A stretch of 35,425 nt of DNA from assembly GCA_035536315.1 (NCBI GenBank), contig DATLOJ010000061.1, forward strand, positions 1 to 35,425, given 5' to 3'. The DNA comes from DATLOJ01 sp035536315. GTDB taxonomy: Bacteria > Actinomycetota > CADDZG01 > JAHWKV01. Position numbers and translations under genes: made by a program. A model generated the notes under the pieces. The model worked only from the letters and a program-made list of their open reading frames with translations. It was not told the origin of the DNA and did no database searches. Shown here piece by piece: positions 23,594 through 31,955 of the stretch. Numbering within the stretch: the stretch's first letter is position 1; every line of letters begins with the position of its first letter.

Positions 23594-24619
23594 GTGACCC
23601 TAACCACAAAACCTGTACTAGAGATGACCGCGGTCACCAAGACCTTTGGTGACGTCGCGGCCGTGCGCGACCTCGATCTGACGATCATGCCCGGCGAAGT
23701 CGTGACGCTCATCGGGCCGAGCGGATGCGGTAAGACCACGACCCTGCGGCTGGTGGCCGGCCTCGAGCAGCCGGACTCCGGAGAGATACGCCTTGGCGGC
23801 AATAGTGCCGTCCGTCTTCCGACCGAAAAAAGGGGCGTGGGGTTCGTCTTCCAGGATTACGCCCTTTTCCCGCACCTCACCGTGAGAGCCAACGTCGGCT
23901 TCGGCCTTCACAGGCTCCCTCGTTCGCAGAGGCGCGGCGTTATCGACCAGACGCTGAGGATGGTCGGCCTTACGAACCTCGGGGACAAACTCCCAAGGGA
24001 GCTGTCTGGGGGCCAGCAGCAAAGGGTCGCCCTTGCAAGAGCACTTGCCCCCCGGCCCGGAGTCCTTCTTCTCGACGAGCCCTTCAGCAACCTCGACCCG
24101 GAGCTCCGCCGGCACGTTCGTCACGAAGTACTTTCGATCATTCGCAAGTCCGGGTCCGCCGCCTTGTGGGTGACGCACGACCGAGATGAAGGGCTCATCG
24201 TTGCCGACAGAGTTGTGCTCATGGAAAACGGATCCGTCAGACAGGCCGGCTCTCCGTCGGATCTGTGGAACCGGCCCGCCGATGCGTGGGTGGCTGGATT
24301 CATCGGACACGGGGACCTCGTGGCGGCCAGAGTTTCGCAGGGTTTCGCTTCCACCGAGCTCGGCCCCGTAGCCGCCCCCGGACTTCCGGAAGGAAGCGCC
24401 GTCAAGGTGCTGGTGAGGCCGGAAGACGTGATCATCGATCCCAAAGGAGCACGCGGCACAGTTGTACGCCGCCACTTCAGCGGTAGCGACAACGTGTACT
24501 GCGTCGAGCTCGAGTCGGGGGGCCTTCTGCATTGCAAGCAGCCGTCGGGTGTTGAAATTTCAAGAGGCACGGAAGTCACAGTCAAGCTCGCTTCGGAGGC
24601 TCTTCCCGTCTTCGCCTGA
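23594..24619 (+). CDS. Ferric iron ABC transporter ATP-binding protein
   Basis: A 341 aa FbpC/FutC-type ATPase energising iron import. Walker A GPSGCGKT is at residues 41-48, signature LSGGQQQ at 137-143, Walker B LLLDEP at 158-163 and the H-loop His at 195 (WVTHDRDEG). A C-terminal TOBE-like domain (about 245-341) follows. The GTG start lies immediately after the permease TAA with no gap, so reinitiation or coupling is expected. The operon order of binding protein, permease and ATPase is standard for this family. A promoter, hairpin and terminator begin 41 bases after the stop. Confidence 0.93.
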   Translation: MTLTTKPVLEMTAVTKTFGDVAAVRDLDLTIMPGEVVTLIGPSGCGKTTTLRLVAGLEQPDSGEIRLGGNSAVRLPTEKRGVGFVFQDYALFPHLTVRANVGFGLHRLPRSQRRGVIDQTLRMVGLTNLGDKLPRELSGGQQQRVALARALAPRPGVLLLDEPFSNLDPELRRHVRHEVLSIIRKSGSAALWVTHDRDEGLIVADRVVLMENGSVRQAGSPSDLWNRPADAWVAGFIGHGDLVAARVSQGFASTELGPVAAPGLPEGSAVKVLVRPEDVIIDPKGARGTVVRRHFSGSDNVYCVELESGGLLHCKQPSGVEISRGTEVTVKLASEALPVFA

Positions 24620-24660
24620 GTCGTTCAGTCTTCCAAATTCGGATCTTCAGCCACGAGTCG

Positions 24661-24689
24661 TTGACATGTGAGCACCGCGCGGACACAAT
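24661..24689 (+). promoter_or_regulatory. Candidate sigma-70-type promoter of gltB
   Basis: TTGACA (24661-24666) is a perfect -35 hexamer, and CACAAT (24684-24689) follows at the ideal 17-base spacing. Transcription would begin near 24695-24697, at the foot of the GAAA hairpin and upstream of the terminator-like hairpin. This is the best promoter match in the window. Confidence 0.65.
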
Positions 24690-24694
24690 GGTCT

Positions 24695-24712
24695 CGGCCG
24701 GGAAACCGGCCG
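24695..24712 (+). other. GAAA-tetraloop hairpin at the 5' end of the gltB leader
   Basis: CGGCCGG-GAAA-CCGGCCG is a perfect 7-base-pair stem with a GNRA tetraloop, which is very stable in RNA. It would form the first nucleotides of the transcript made from the promoter at 24661. Such a 5' hairpin could protect RNA from decay, bind a protein, or contact a tetraloop receptor. Confidence 0.55.
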
Positions 24713-24715
24713 GGC

Positions 24716-24748
24716 AAAGGCGCTCAGCTGTTCGAGCGCCTTTTTTTT
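24716..24748 (+). terminator. Intrinsic terminator upstream of gltB (possible attenuator)
   Basis: GGCGCTC (24719-24725) pairs perfectly with GAGCGCC (24734-24740); including AAA/TTT the stem reaches 10 pairs. It is followed by an uninterrupted run of eight T (24741-24748). This is a textbook rho-independent terminator for plus-strand transcription. It may end the iron operon, but it lies downstream of the gltB promoter, so gltB transcripts must pass it, which suggests attenuation or a short terminated RNA. Confidence 0.8.
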
Positions 24749-24778
24749 ATTCCTTATTTCCGAAAGCGGGAGCAGCAG

Positions 24779-27700
24779 ATGGCAGCCGGTAGTCTGGTCG
24801 GAGCCGAACGGGACGCATGTGGCGTTGGGTTCGTCGCCGACGCTCTTGGCCGCTCGCAAAGGGCGATCGTCGAATCCGCCATCGCCGCCCTCGCGTCGGT
24901 CAAGCACCGGGGCGCGGTTGCCGCCGATGCACAAACCGGTGACGGCGCCGGACTTCTTCTGCCGATCCCCAAAGCCTTTTTTGCCGCGGGGGCCGACGCC
25001 GAATTCATAGGAATCGCGATGTGCTTCTCGCGCGGGTCCACGAGCGAAGAGCATCGCCCGTTCGTCGAGGAGGCATGTCACCGGGAGGGAATCGGCGTCA
25101 TCTCATGGAGGCCGGTCCCCATTGACCCATCCGTCCTGGGAGCGGGGGCCCGCGACTCACTCCCCTCGATCGAGCAGGCCGTCTTGCTGCGTCCGGTCGG
25201 AGCGGATTCGATTGAAAGCGAGCGGCGATGCATCCGGGCTCGAAAAAGGGCAGAGAAATCCGCCAAAGAGGCGGGAATCGAGCTCTACTTCCCGTCGTTC
25301 TCTTTTCGCACAGTCACATACAAGGCTCTTTGCGTCGCGGATCAGCTGTCTGGTTTTTACAGAGACTTGTTGGAGCCGGGCTTTACGGCTCCCTTCGCAA
25401 TCTTCCACCAGCGCTTCTCCACCAACACGATGCCCACCTGGGAGCGCGCGCAGCCGTTTCGGACTCTTTGCCACAACGGCGAGATCAACACGATTCAAGG
25501 CAACGTGAACCGAATGCGTGCCCGTGAAGGAAGGCTCGGTAAGCGCAACCTCCTCGAAGAGGAGCTGCTGAGGCCCGTCATCGACGATGAAGGCTCCGAC
25601 TCCGCCATGCTCGATAACGTCGTCGAGCTTCTGCACACCGAGGGCCGTGACATCCGGCACGCGGTCGCGATGCTCGTTCCCGCCGCTTGGGAAACCCTTG
25701 AAGACGTCGAGGACGAAGTCAGGGACTTCTACCGGTACCACTCTTGTCTCGTCGAGGCTTGGGACGGCCCTGCAGGTCTTATCTTCACCGACGGAGTTCG
25801 AGTCGGCGCCGCCCTCGACCGCAACGGTCTTAGGCCCCTTCGTTATCACGTTTGCGAAGACGGCCTCATCGCATGCGCTTCGGAAGCGGGAGCCGTCGAT
25901 GTTTCAGGCCACGGACAAGTTCGCCGCTCGAAGATCGCCCCCGGCGGAATGATCTGCGTCGATCCGGAAGACGGGGGCCTCGAGGAAAACCCGGTCGCCA
26001 ATCGTCTTGCAAAGTCGAAGCCCTACGGAAGATGGCTGTCTCAGTACCTGAAGCCGGCCCCCATGGCGGAACCGGAGGTATTTGTTCCCACCGACCTCCT
26101 CGCGAGGCAAGTCACGTTTGGGTTCACGAAGGAAGAGTTCACTACGATGATCCGTCCGATCGCCACCTCGGGGCATGAGCCGACTTCTTCAATGGGCGAC
26201 GACACCTCCCCGGCCATCCTCGCCGAGAAATCGCGTCCCCTATACAACTTCTTCAAGCAGCGCTTCGCGCAGGTAACCAATCCGCCTATCGATCACGTGC
26301 GCGAAAGACTCGTGATGAGCATTCGCACATTGATAGGCCCCCATGACCCGATCCTGTGGGAGCGGCCCGAGGGAGCGTCCCTTCTCGAGCTCGAGACCTT
26401 TCTGTTGTTCAAGCCGCTCGGCGGGTACCCGCTCGACGCCACGTTCGAAGTCGAGCGCGGAGCCAGAGGAATGCGCGACGCGTTGAACGCAGTTATGGAG
26501 GAGGCCGAACAAGCTGCGCGGATCGGAAGCGGAATTCTGGTCATTTCCGATGCCAACATCTCGGCCGGCCGAGCACCGATCCCAATCTTGCTTGCTACGG
26601 GGGCCGTCCATCAGCAACTCATGCGCTCGGGCCACAGGACCAGGACGAGCATCGTTGTCGAGACCGACGAGGCGCGTGAAGTGCACCACTTCGCTTGCCT
26701 GCTCGGTTACGGGGCTGAGGCCATATGTCCGCGGCTTGCGCTTGCGTCGATTGCAGACCTGGTCGATCGCGGAAGATTGGGCGAGTCGATTCCGGTGTCG
26801 GAAGCGCTGTTTAGATTCAGAAGCGGAATCGAAGAAGGAGTCCTCAAGGTCCTGTCCAAGATGGGAATCTCGACGACCGACTCTTACCGCGGGGCTCAGA
26901 TTTTCGATGCCATCGGGATCAACCAGGAGGTCATCGACCTTTGCTTCACCGGGACGCCTTCACCGCTCGGAGGCATTGGCTTCGACGAGATAGCCGAGGA
27001 CGTTCTACGCAAACACTTCCTTGCATTCAATGCTCAGCCGAGGCTCGAGAACCCCGGCTACTTCAAACACCATTCGAAGGGCGAGTATCACGAAACGAAC
27101 CCGCCGGTAGTCGACGCACTTCAGGAAGCCGTCAAGGACGGCAACTGGGAGGCGTATCACCGGTTCGCGGAGCTTGTCGAATCAAGGCCCCAGTCTGAGC
27201 CGCGGGACTTGCTCAAGTTGAAGCTCCCCGACCGTGCACTTCCGCTGGAGAAGGTTGAACCCATCGAGGCAATCACGGCCCGCTTTTCCACCGGCGCGAT
27301 CAGTCATGGATCGGTCGGCGCAGAAGCGCACGAGACCCTTGCGCTCGCCCTCAACTCGATCGGCGGAAAGTCCAACACCGGCGAGGGCGGAGAGGACCCG
27401 GCCCGCTTTCGCGACGCGCGGAACTCGAAGATCAAGCAGGTCGCTTCGGGACGTTTCGGAGTAACGCCCGAGTACCTGTCCTTTGCCGAAGAGATCCAGA
27501 TCAAGATGGCCCAGGGTTCCAAACCCGGCGAGGGCGGACAGCTTCCCGGCCACAAGGTCACCCAGGAGATCGCCCGCCTTCGGCACACGCAGCCCGGGGT
27601 CGCGCTGATCTCTCCCCCACCCCACCACGACATCTACTCGATCGAGGACCTCGGGCAGCTGATCTTCGACCTGAAGCAAGCGAATCCAAAGGCGGCCGTT

Positions 27701-29149
27701 TCCGTAAAGCTCGTCGCCGAAGCCGGCGTCGGCACGATCGCGGCAGGCGTTGCGAAAGCTCTTGCAGACGTCATTCAAATTTCAGGCTGGGACGGGGGCA
27801 CGGGCGCCAGCCCGCTGTCGAGCATCAAGAACGCCGGGCTGCCCTGGGAGATTGGACTCGCTGAAGCTCAACAGACACTTGTCGCAAACGGCCTGCGCGA
27901 CCGCGTCCGAATTCGCGTCGACGGCGGCATGAAGACGGGCCGAGATGTGGTGAAGGCGGCTCTCCTCGGTGCCGATGAGTTCTCCTTCGGGACCTCGGTC
28001 CTTCTTGCGGAGGGTTGCATCATGGTTCGTGCATGCCACCGGGACACATGCCCGGTTGGAATCGCAACGCAGCGTCCAGAGCTAAGAGCAAAGTTTGCCG
28101 GCACCCCCAAGATGGTGGCTACCTATTTGAAGTTCGTCGCCGAGGAGGTGCGGCAGACACTCGCCTCCCTCGGACTCGGCACTCTTGCCGAGGCGGTGGG
28201 AAGAACCGACCTGCTCGAGTTCAGCCCGGCCCCCGGCACCAGGGGCCAACTGCTCGATCTGAGCCCGCTTCTCAATAAGGAAGAGGGGCACCAAAGTTTC
28301 TTCGCTCCTCATCCAATTCAGCAGCCGAGATCTGAGATGGGCGATGAGCTGTTCGAAAAAACGATCGGTGCACTCCTCGAAGGGGGCCATGTAGAACTGG
28401 ACTACACGATTCGCAACTCGGACCGAACGGTTGGGGCTCGAATTGGCGCCGCGGTTGCTCACATTCACGGAGCACAGCCGCCCCCCGGAAGCGCGGTGGT
28501 CAACTTCACAGGATCGGCCGGTCAAAGCTTCGGCGCGTTCTTGTCCGACGGTGTCCATTTCCGGCTCGAGGGTGAGGCCAACGACTACGTCGGCAAAGGC
28601 ATGGGTGGCGGCACCATCGTCATCACCCCTCCCGACGGAGACGCGGGCGACCCTTACCTCGTGGGCAACACCGTTCTCTACGGTGCCACTGGCGGCAGCT
28701 TGTTTGTCGCCGGGAAGGCCGGCGAGCGGTTTGCAGTTCGCAACTCCGGCGCGTCGGCGGTAGTCGAAGGTCTCGGCGACCACGGTTGTGAGTACATGAC
28801 AGGGGGAATCGCCGTTGTCATCGGACACACCGGCTGGAATCTGGGGGCCGGCATGACCGGAGGCGAAGCATTCGTCTGGGATCCCGACCTGCGCCTTCCG
28901 GCAAGAGTGAACCCCGAGCTGGTCGACATTCATCGCCCGGATGAACCTGCGCTCGAGCGCCTCCATCACCTATTGAGCAAGCACGCAGAGCTCACGGGAT
29001 CGAATAGGGCCCGATCAATTCTCGAAGGATGGGCGGACGAAGCACGCCGTTTTTGGAGGATCGCACCGAAGACGGACGTTGCCACGATCGAGAGTCTGCA
29101 TGAAGGGTCACTGGCAAAGGCAGAACGAGGCGGCAAAGACTCCGCTTAA
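24779..29149 (+). CDS. gltB: Glutamate synthase large subunit
   Basis: A 1456 aa glutamate synthase alpha subunit, converting glutamine and 2-oxoglutarate into two glutamates. The N-terminal class II amidotransferase domain begins with catalytic Cys14 (ERDACGVGF) after a 13-residue propeptide; a central domain, FMN-binding synthase domain (about 800-1170) and C-terminal GxGxG beta-helix domain follow. The 3Fe-4S cysteines have the spacing C-x5-C-x4-C at residues 1080, 1086 and 1091. ATG 24779 with GGGAG six bases upstream is chosen; an upstream in-frame GTG at 24668 lies before the predicted transcription start. No gltD (NADPH-oxidising small subunit) is adjacent; the next gene is a thioesterase. 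A ferredoxin-dependent enzyme or a distant gltD are both possible. Confidence 0.96.
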   Translation: MAAGSLVGAERDACGVGFVADALGRSQRAIVESAIAALASVKHRGAVAADAQTGDGAGLLLPIPKAFFAAGADAEFIGIAMCFSRGSTSEEHRPFVEEACHREGIGVISWRPVPIDPSVLGAGARDSLPSIEQAVLLRPVGADSIESERRCIRARKRAEKSAKEAGIELYFPSFSFRTVTYKALCVADQLSGFYRDLLEPGFTAPFAIFHQRFSTNTMPTWERAQPFRTLCHNGEINTIQGNVNRMRAREGRLGKRNLLEEELLRPVIDDEGSDSAMLDNVVELLHTEGRDIRHAVAMLVPAAWETLEDVEDEVRDFYRYHSCLVEAWDGPAGLIFTDGVRVGAALDRNGLRPLRYHVCEDGLIACASEAGAVDVSGHGQVRRSKIAPGGMICVDPEDGGLEENPVANRLAKSKPYGRWLSQYLKPAPMAEPEVFVPTDLLARQVTFGFTKEEFTTMIRPIATSGHEPTSSMGDDTSPAILAEKSRPLYNFFKQRFAQVTNPPIDHVRERLVMSIRTLIGPHDPILWERPEGASLLELETFLLFKPLGGYPLDATFEVERGARGMRDALNAVMEEAEQAARIGSGILVISDANISAGRAPIPILLATGAVHQQLMRSGHRTRTSIVVETDEAREVHHFACLLGYGAEAICPRLALASIADLVDRGRLGESIPVSEALFRFRSGIEEGVLKVLSKMGISTTDSYRGAQIFDAIGINQEVIDLCFTGTPSPLGGIGFDEIAEDVLRKHFLAFNAQPRLENPGYFKHHSKGEYHETNPPVVDALQEAVKDGNWEAYHRFAELVESRPQSEPRDLLKLKLPDRALPLEKVEPIEAITARFSTGAISHGSVGAEAHETLALALNSIGGKSNTGEGGEDPARFRDARNSKIKQVASGRFGVTPEYLSFAEEIQIKMAQGSKPGEGGQLPGHKVTQEIARLRHTQPGVALISPPPHHDIYSIEDLGQLIFDLKQANPKAAVSVKLVAEAGVGTIAAGVAKALADVIQISGWDGGTGASPLSSIKNAGLPWEIGLAEAQQTLVANGLRDRVRIRVDGGMKTGRDVVKAALLGADEFSFGTSVLLAEGCIMVRACHRDTCPVGIATQRPELRAKFAGTPKMVATYLKFVAEEVRQTLASLGLGTLAEAVGRTDLLEFSPAPGTRGQLLDLSPLLNKEEGHQSFFAPHPIQQPRSEMGDELFEKTIGALLEGGHVELDYTIRNSDRTVGARIGAAVAHIHGAQPPPGSAVVNFTGSAGQSFGAFLSDGVHFRLEGEANDYVGKGMGGGTIVITPPDGDAGDPYLVGNTVLYGATGGSLFVAGKAGERFAVRNSGASAVVEGLGDHGCEYMTGGIAVVIGHTGWNLGAGMTGGEAFVWDPDLRLPARVNPELVDIHRPDEPALERLHHLLSKHAELTGSNRARSILEGWADEARRFWRIAPKTDVATIESLHEGSLAKAERGGKDSA

Positions 29150-29158
29150 ACTGCCTCG

Positions 29159-29599
29159 GTGACCGACGACCTCGACAGCCAACTGGCCCACCCACCCGAG
29201 AAGCAAGCGGACAACCTGCCGCAAGGGTTTTCGAGCGGCGCGCTCATGGATCGGATGGGAATCGAGTGGCTCGAAGCAAGCGGCGAGCGCGTCGTGGCTC
29301 GGGTCCCGGTCGAAGGAAACACCCAGCCTTACGGCCTGTTCCACGGTGGATCGTCGGCTGCACTCGCGGAGACACTGGCTTCGGTCGGATCGTGGCTTGT
29401 CGACACCTCGAAGATAACGATGGGGATAGAGATTCAGGTCAATCATCTGCGTCCTGCAACAAAGGGATGGGTAACGGGCGTCGGCGTTCCGCTTCGCGTT
29501 GGTTCATCGGTGCAGGTGTGGGAGATCAGGATGACCGACGACGAAGGCAGGCTGACGGCTTTTTCGACATGCACGATCGCGGTTAGAGAGCCCCGCTAG
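29159..29599 (+). CDS. PaaI-type hotdog-fold thioesterase
   Basis: A 146 aa hotdog-fold protein of the PaaI/YbdB-like acyl-CoA thioesterase group. The core motif GLFHGGSSAALAETLAS (around residues 59-75) carries the HGG loop and Glu71 in the position of the catalytic acid, and MGIEIQVNHLRPAT is the typical central strand. The first ~25 residues are polar and less conserved; ATG 29246 is an alternative start, but GTG 29159 is only 9 bases after the gltB stop. It would hydrolyse an aromatic or medium-chain acyl-CoA in the cytoplasm. It is likely cotranscribed with gltB and the alpha/beta hydrolase. Confidence 0.85.
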   Translation: MTDDLDSQLAHPPEKQADNLPQGFSSGALMDRMGIEWLEASGERVVARVPVEGNTQPYGLFHGGSSAALAETLASVGSWLVDTSKITMGIEIQVNHLRPATKGWVTGVGVPLRVGSSVQVWEIRMTDDEGRLTAFSTCTIAVREPR

Positions 29600-29615
29600 G
29601 GCTGGTGCACTGGTC

Positions 29616-30488
29616 ATGAGGACGGAGCACTATTTCGAGTCGTTCGACGGGACGAAAATCGCATACAGGCTGTGGGGCGAGGACACGGGTCTTACTCCGC
29701 TTCTGTGTTGCTCCGGAATCGCTTGCAACGACGTCTACTGGACATACCTGGCCCCCGAGCTCGCGGCCGAACGCCTGGTCGTCACCTGGGACTACCCGTA
29801 TCACGGGGACTCATCGGCGGCATTGGACGCGGACGCGATAGGGATCGACTCGCTCGCCCGTCACGCGTCGGCCGTGCTCGCCGAGGCCGGGGTGAAGAAG
29901 GCCGCGATCACGGGCCATTCAATGGGAGTTCAAGTTGTCCTCGAAATGTTTCGCTCCAACAAGGAGGCCGCTAAGGCCTTGATACCTATCGCCGGGCCGT
30001 ACGGCCAGACGGTCAGCGGACTTTACGGAACCAATGCCGGCGTGTATCTACTCTCATTCCTCGAACGCGCTGCCAGGACTCAGCCGGACCTGACGCGAAG
30101 GTTCTGGAAGGTCGCGGCAAACCCTGCCCTCGCAGATCCATTTGGGCGGCTTACGGGGTTGATAGGGCACGCTCCCGCAGAACTGATGAGGCAGTACTTC
30201 GATCACGTCGCACAGATCGACCCACTGCCCTTGTTCGAGATGTTTCGTAAAGGCCAGGAGCACAGCGCAGAAGAGATCCTGGAACACATCGACGTCCCGG
30301 TGCTGATCCTTCACGGGACGGCCGACGTGATGAGTCCATTCAGCCTTGCCGAGGAGATGAAGCGCAGGATCCCGGGGGCCGAGCTAGTCGCTCTCGAAAA
30401 CGGGGGCCACACCCTTCCGATCGAAGATCCCGAAACCATCAACGGCGAGATACGGCGTTTCCTCCAAACGAAAGTTGATCCCGTCTAG
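29616..30488 (+). CDS. Alpha/beta-fold hydrolase
   Basis: A 290 aa alpha/beta hydrolase with the nucleophile elbow GHSMG (Ser102), acid Asp237 in HGTADVMSP and His265 in NGGHTLP, a complete catalytic triad. The oxyanion region is LLCCSGIACND near residue 30, where HG is replaced by SG. The cap (about 130-220) is helical. No signal peptide is present. Substrate cannot be assigned; esterases, lactonases and lipases of this fold look alike. It lies 16 bases after the thioesterase. Its TAG stop shares the palindrome CTAG with the stop of the convergent livF gene. Confidence 0.85.
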   Translation: MRTEHYFESFDGTKIAYRLWGEDTGLTPLLCCSGIACNDVYWTYLAPELAAERLVVTWDYPYHGDSSAALDADAIGIDSLARHASAVLAEAGVKKAAITGHSMGVQVVLEMFRSNKEAAKALIPIAGPYGQTVSGLYGTNAGVYLLSFLERAARTQPDLTRRFWKVAANPALADPFGRLTGLIGHAPAELMRQYFDHVAQIDPLPLFEMFRKGQEHSAEEILEHIDVPVLILHGTADVMSPFSLAEEMKRRIPGAELVALENGGHTLPIEDPETINGEIRRFLQTKVDPV

Positions 30489-31195
30489 GTTTCTCCCAGA
30501 TATGCCTTTCTAACGTCGTCGTTCGCCAGCAACTCGTCTCCGCCGCCCTCGAGCACTATCTCGCCACTTTCGATGACATAGCCGCGGTTGGCAAGTGTCA
30601 GAGCGATCTGAGCGTTTTGTTCGATCAGCAGGATTGTCGTGCCCTGGCGGTTAATCTCAGCGATGGTCTCGAAGATCCGCTCAACGACAATGGGAGCCAG
30701 ACCCATCGAAGGCTCGTCCAGCATCAGAAGTCTCGGCTTAGCCATTAGCCCTCGCCCGATAGCGAGCATCTGCTGTTCGCCTCCCGAGAGCGTCCCGCCC
30801 GCCTGCTTGATCCTCTCTTTGAGTATCGGGAAGAGGTCGAAAACCCTGTCCATGTCTGACTTGATGGCGGATGAGTCCTTGCGCTGATACGCCCCCATCT
30901 CCAGGTTCTCGCGGGTTGTCATCCTCGGAAAGATGCGCCGTCCCTCGGGTACCTGAACAAGGCCGAACCGAACGATGTCGTGAGGATCCTTTTCCGTGAT
31001 GTCCGTCCCCTCGAAGAGAACTCTTCCTGAAAAGGCACGCTGGACACCGGAGATGGTCTTCAACGTGGTGGTCTTTCCGGCCCCGTTTCCGCCGATGAGC
31101 GTGACGATCTCATCGCTGTCGACGTGCAGGTCGATTCCCTTCACGGCCTCGATGTTGCCGTAACGCACCCCCACGCCTTCAAGCTGAAGCAGCAT
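30485..31195 (-). CDS. livF: Branched-chain amino-acid ABC transporter ATP-binding protein LivF
   Basis: A 236 aa ATPase of the high-affinity branched-chain amino-acid importer. Walker A GGNGAGKT is at residues 35-42, signature LSGGEQQ near 137, Walker B LLMLDEP, and the H-loop IEQN in which the usual His is replaced by Gln, normal for LivF. VPEGRRIFP is a LivF landmark. Its start lies 17 bases inside the 3' end of livG, so the two ATPases are translationally coupled. It is the last gene of the livKHMGF unit. Confidence 0.94.
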   Translation of the reverse strand: MLLQLEGVGVRYGNIEAVKGIDLHVDSDEIVTLIGGNGAGKTTTLKTISGVQRAFSGRVLFEGTDITEKDPHDIVRFGLVQVPEGRRIFPRMTTRENLEMGAYQRKDSSAIKSDMDRVFDLFPILKERIKQAGGTLSGGEQQMLAIGRGLMAKPRLLMLDEPSMGLAPIVVERIFETIAEINRQGTTILLIEQNAQIALTLANRGYVIESGEIVLEGGGDELLANDDVRKAYLGET

Positions 31196-31955
31196 CGCTA
31201 CCCTTCCCTAGGTACGCCTCGATCACCTTTGGGTCTCTCTGGACTTGCTCAGGGGGACCATCTGCGATCTTCTGTCCGTGGTCGAGCACCGCGACCCGCC
31301 CGCAAACGCCCATGACAACCTTCATGTCATGCTCGATGAGCAGGACCGTAACGCCGGTGTCGCGCACTTTCCTGATCAGATCCATCAGGCCCGCCTTCTC
31401 CATTGGGTTCATTCCCGCAGCGGGTTCGTCGAGCAGCAACAGCTTCGGCTTGGTCCCCAGGGCCCTTGCTATCTCGAGCCTGCGCTGGTCGCCGTAGGCC
31501 AACGTCTTGGACAAATCATTGGCGTGCCGCCCTATCCCCACGAAGTGCAACAACCGGCCCGCCTCCTTTTCCGATTCTGCGGCTTCGCGCTTATGACGGG
31601 GCAAGCGAAAAATCGCCGCCACCGGACCGGCCCTGTGCCGCGCGTCGACGCCCACCATTACGTTCTCGAGTGCCGTCATGTTTGAGAAGAGACGGATTTG
31701 TTGAAAGGTACGTGCGATTCCCGCCTGCGTGATCTTGTGTGGGACCTGACCGTGGACCTTCTTGCCTTCGAGGGCAACAGACCCAGAGTCCGGGCGGTAG
31801 ACCCCTGTCACACAGTTGAATAAAGTCGTCTTGCCGGCGCCGTTGGGCCCGATCAGACCTCTGATCTCACCCTCACCTATCTCCAGGCTGACCTGATCGA
31901 CGGCAGTCAACCCACCGAACTGCTTCGATAGTTGGTTGATTTCCAGCAGCGCCAT
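31179..31955 (-). CDS. livG: Branched-chain amino-acid ABC transporter ATP-binding protein LivG
   Basis: A 258 aa ATPase partner of LivF. Walker A GPNGAGKT is at residues 36-43, the ABC signature has the LivG form LAYGDQR, Walker B is LLLLDEP, followed by AAGMNPMEK, and the H-loop is IEHDM. ARTFQQIRLF is a LivG landmark. The ATG overlaps the livM stop by one base (TGATG), and the 3' end overlaps livF by 17 bases. The last ~10 residues (KGSDAASA) extend a little beyond the family end. Confidence 0.95.
   Translation of the reverse strand: MALLEINQLSKQFGGLTAVDQVSLEIGEGEIRGLIGPNGAGKTTLFNCVTGVYRPDSGSVALEGKKVHGQVPHKITQAGIARTFQQIRLFSNMTALENVMVGVDARHRAGPVAAIFRLPRHKREAAESEKEAGRLLHFVGIGRHANDLSKTLAYGDQRRLEIARALGTKPKLLLLDEPAAGMNPMEKAGLMDLIRKVRDTGVTVLLIEHDMKVVMGVCGRVAVLDHGQKIADGPPEQVQRDPKVIEAYLGKGSDAASA

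Noticed and set aside
24668..24778. gltB starting at GTG 24668
   Set aside because: It would translate through a promoter and terminator, and would place the catalytic Cys far from the N-terminus; ATG 24779 has a ribosome-binding site.
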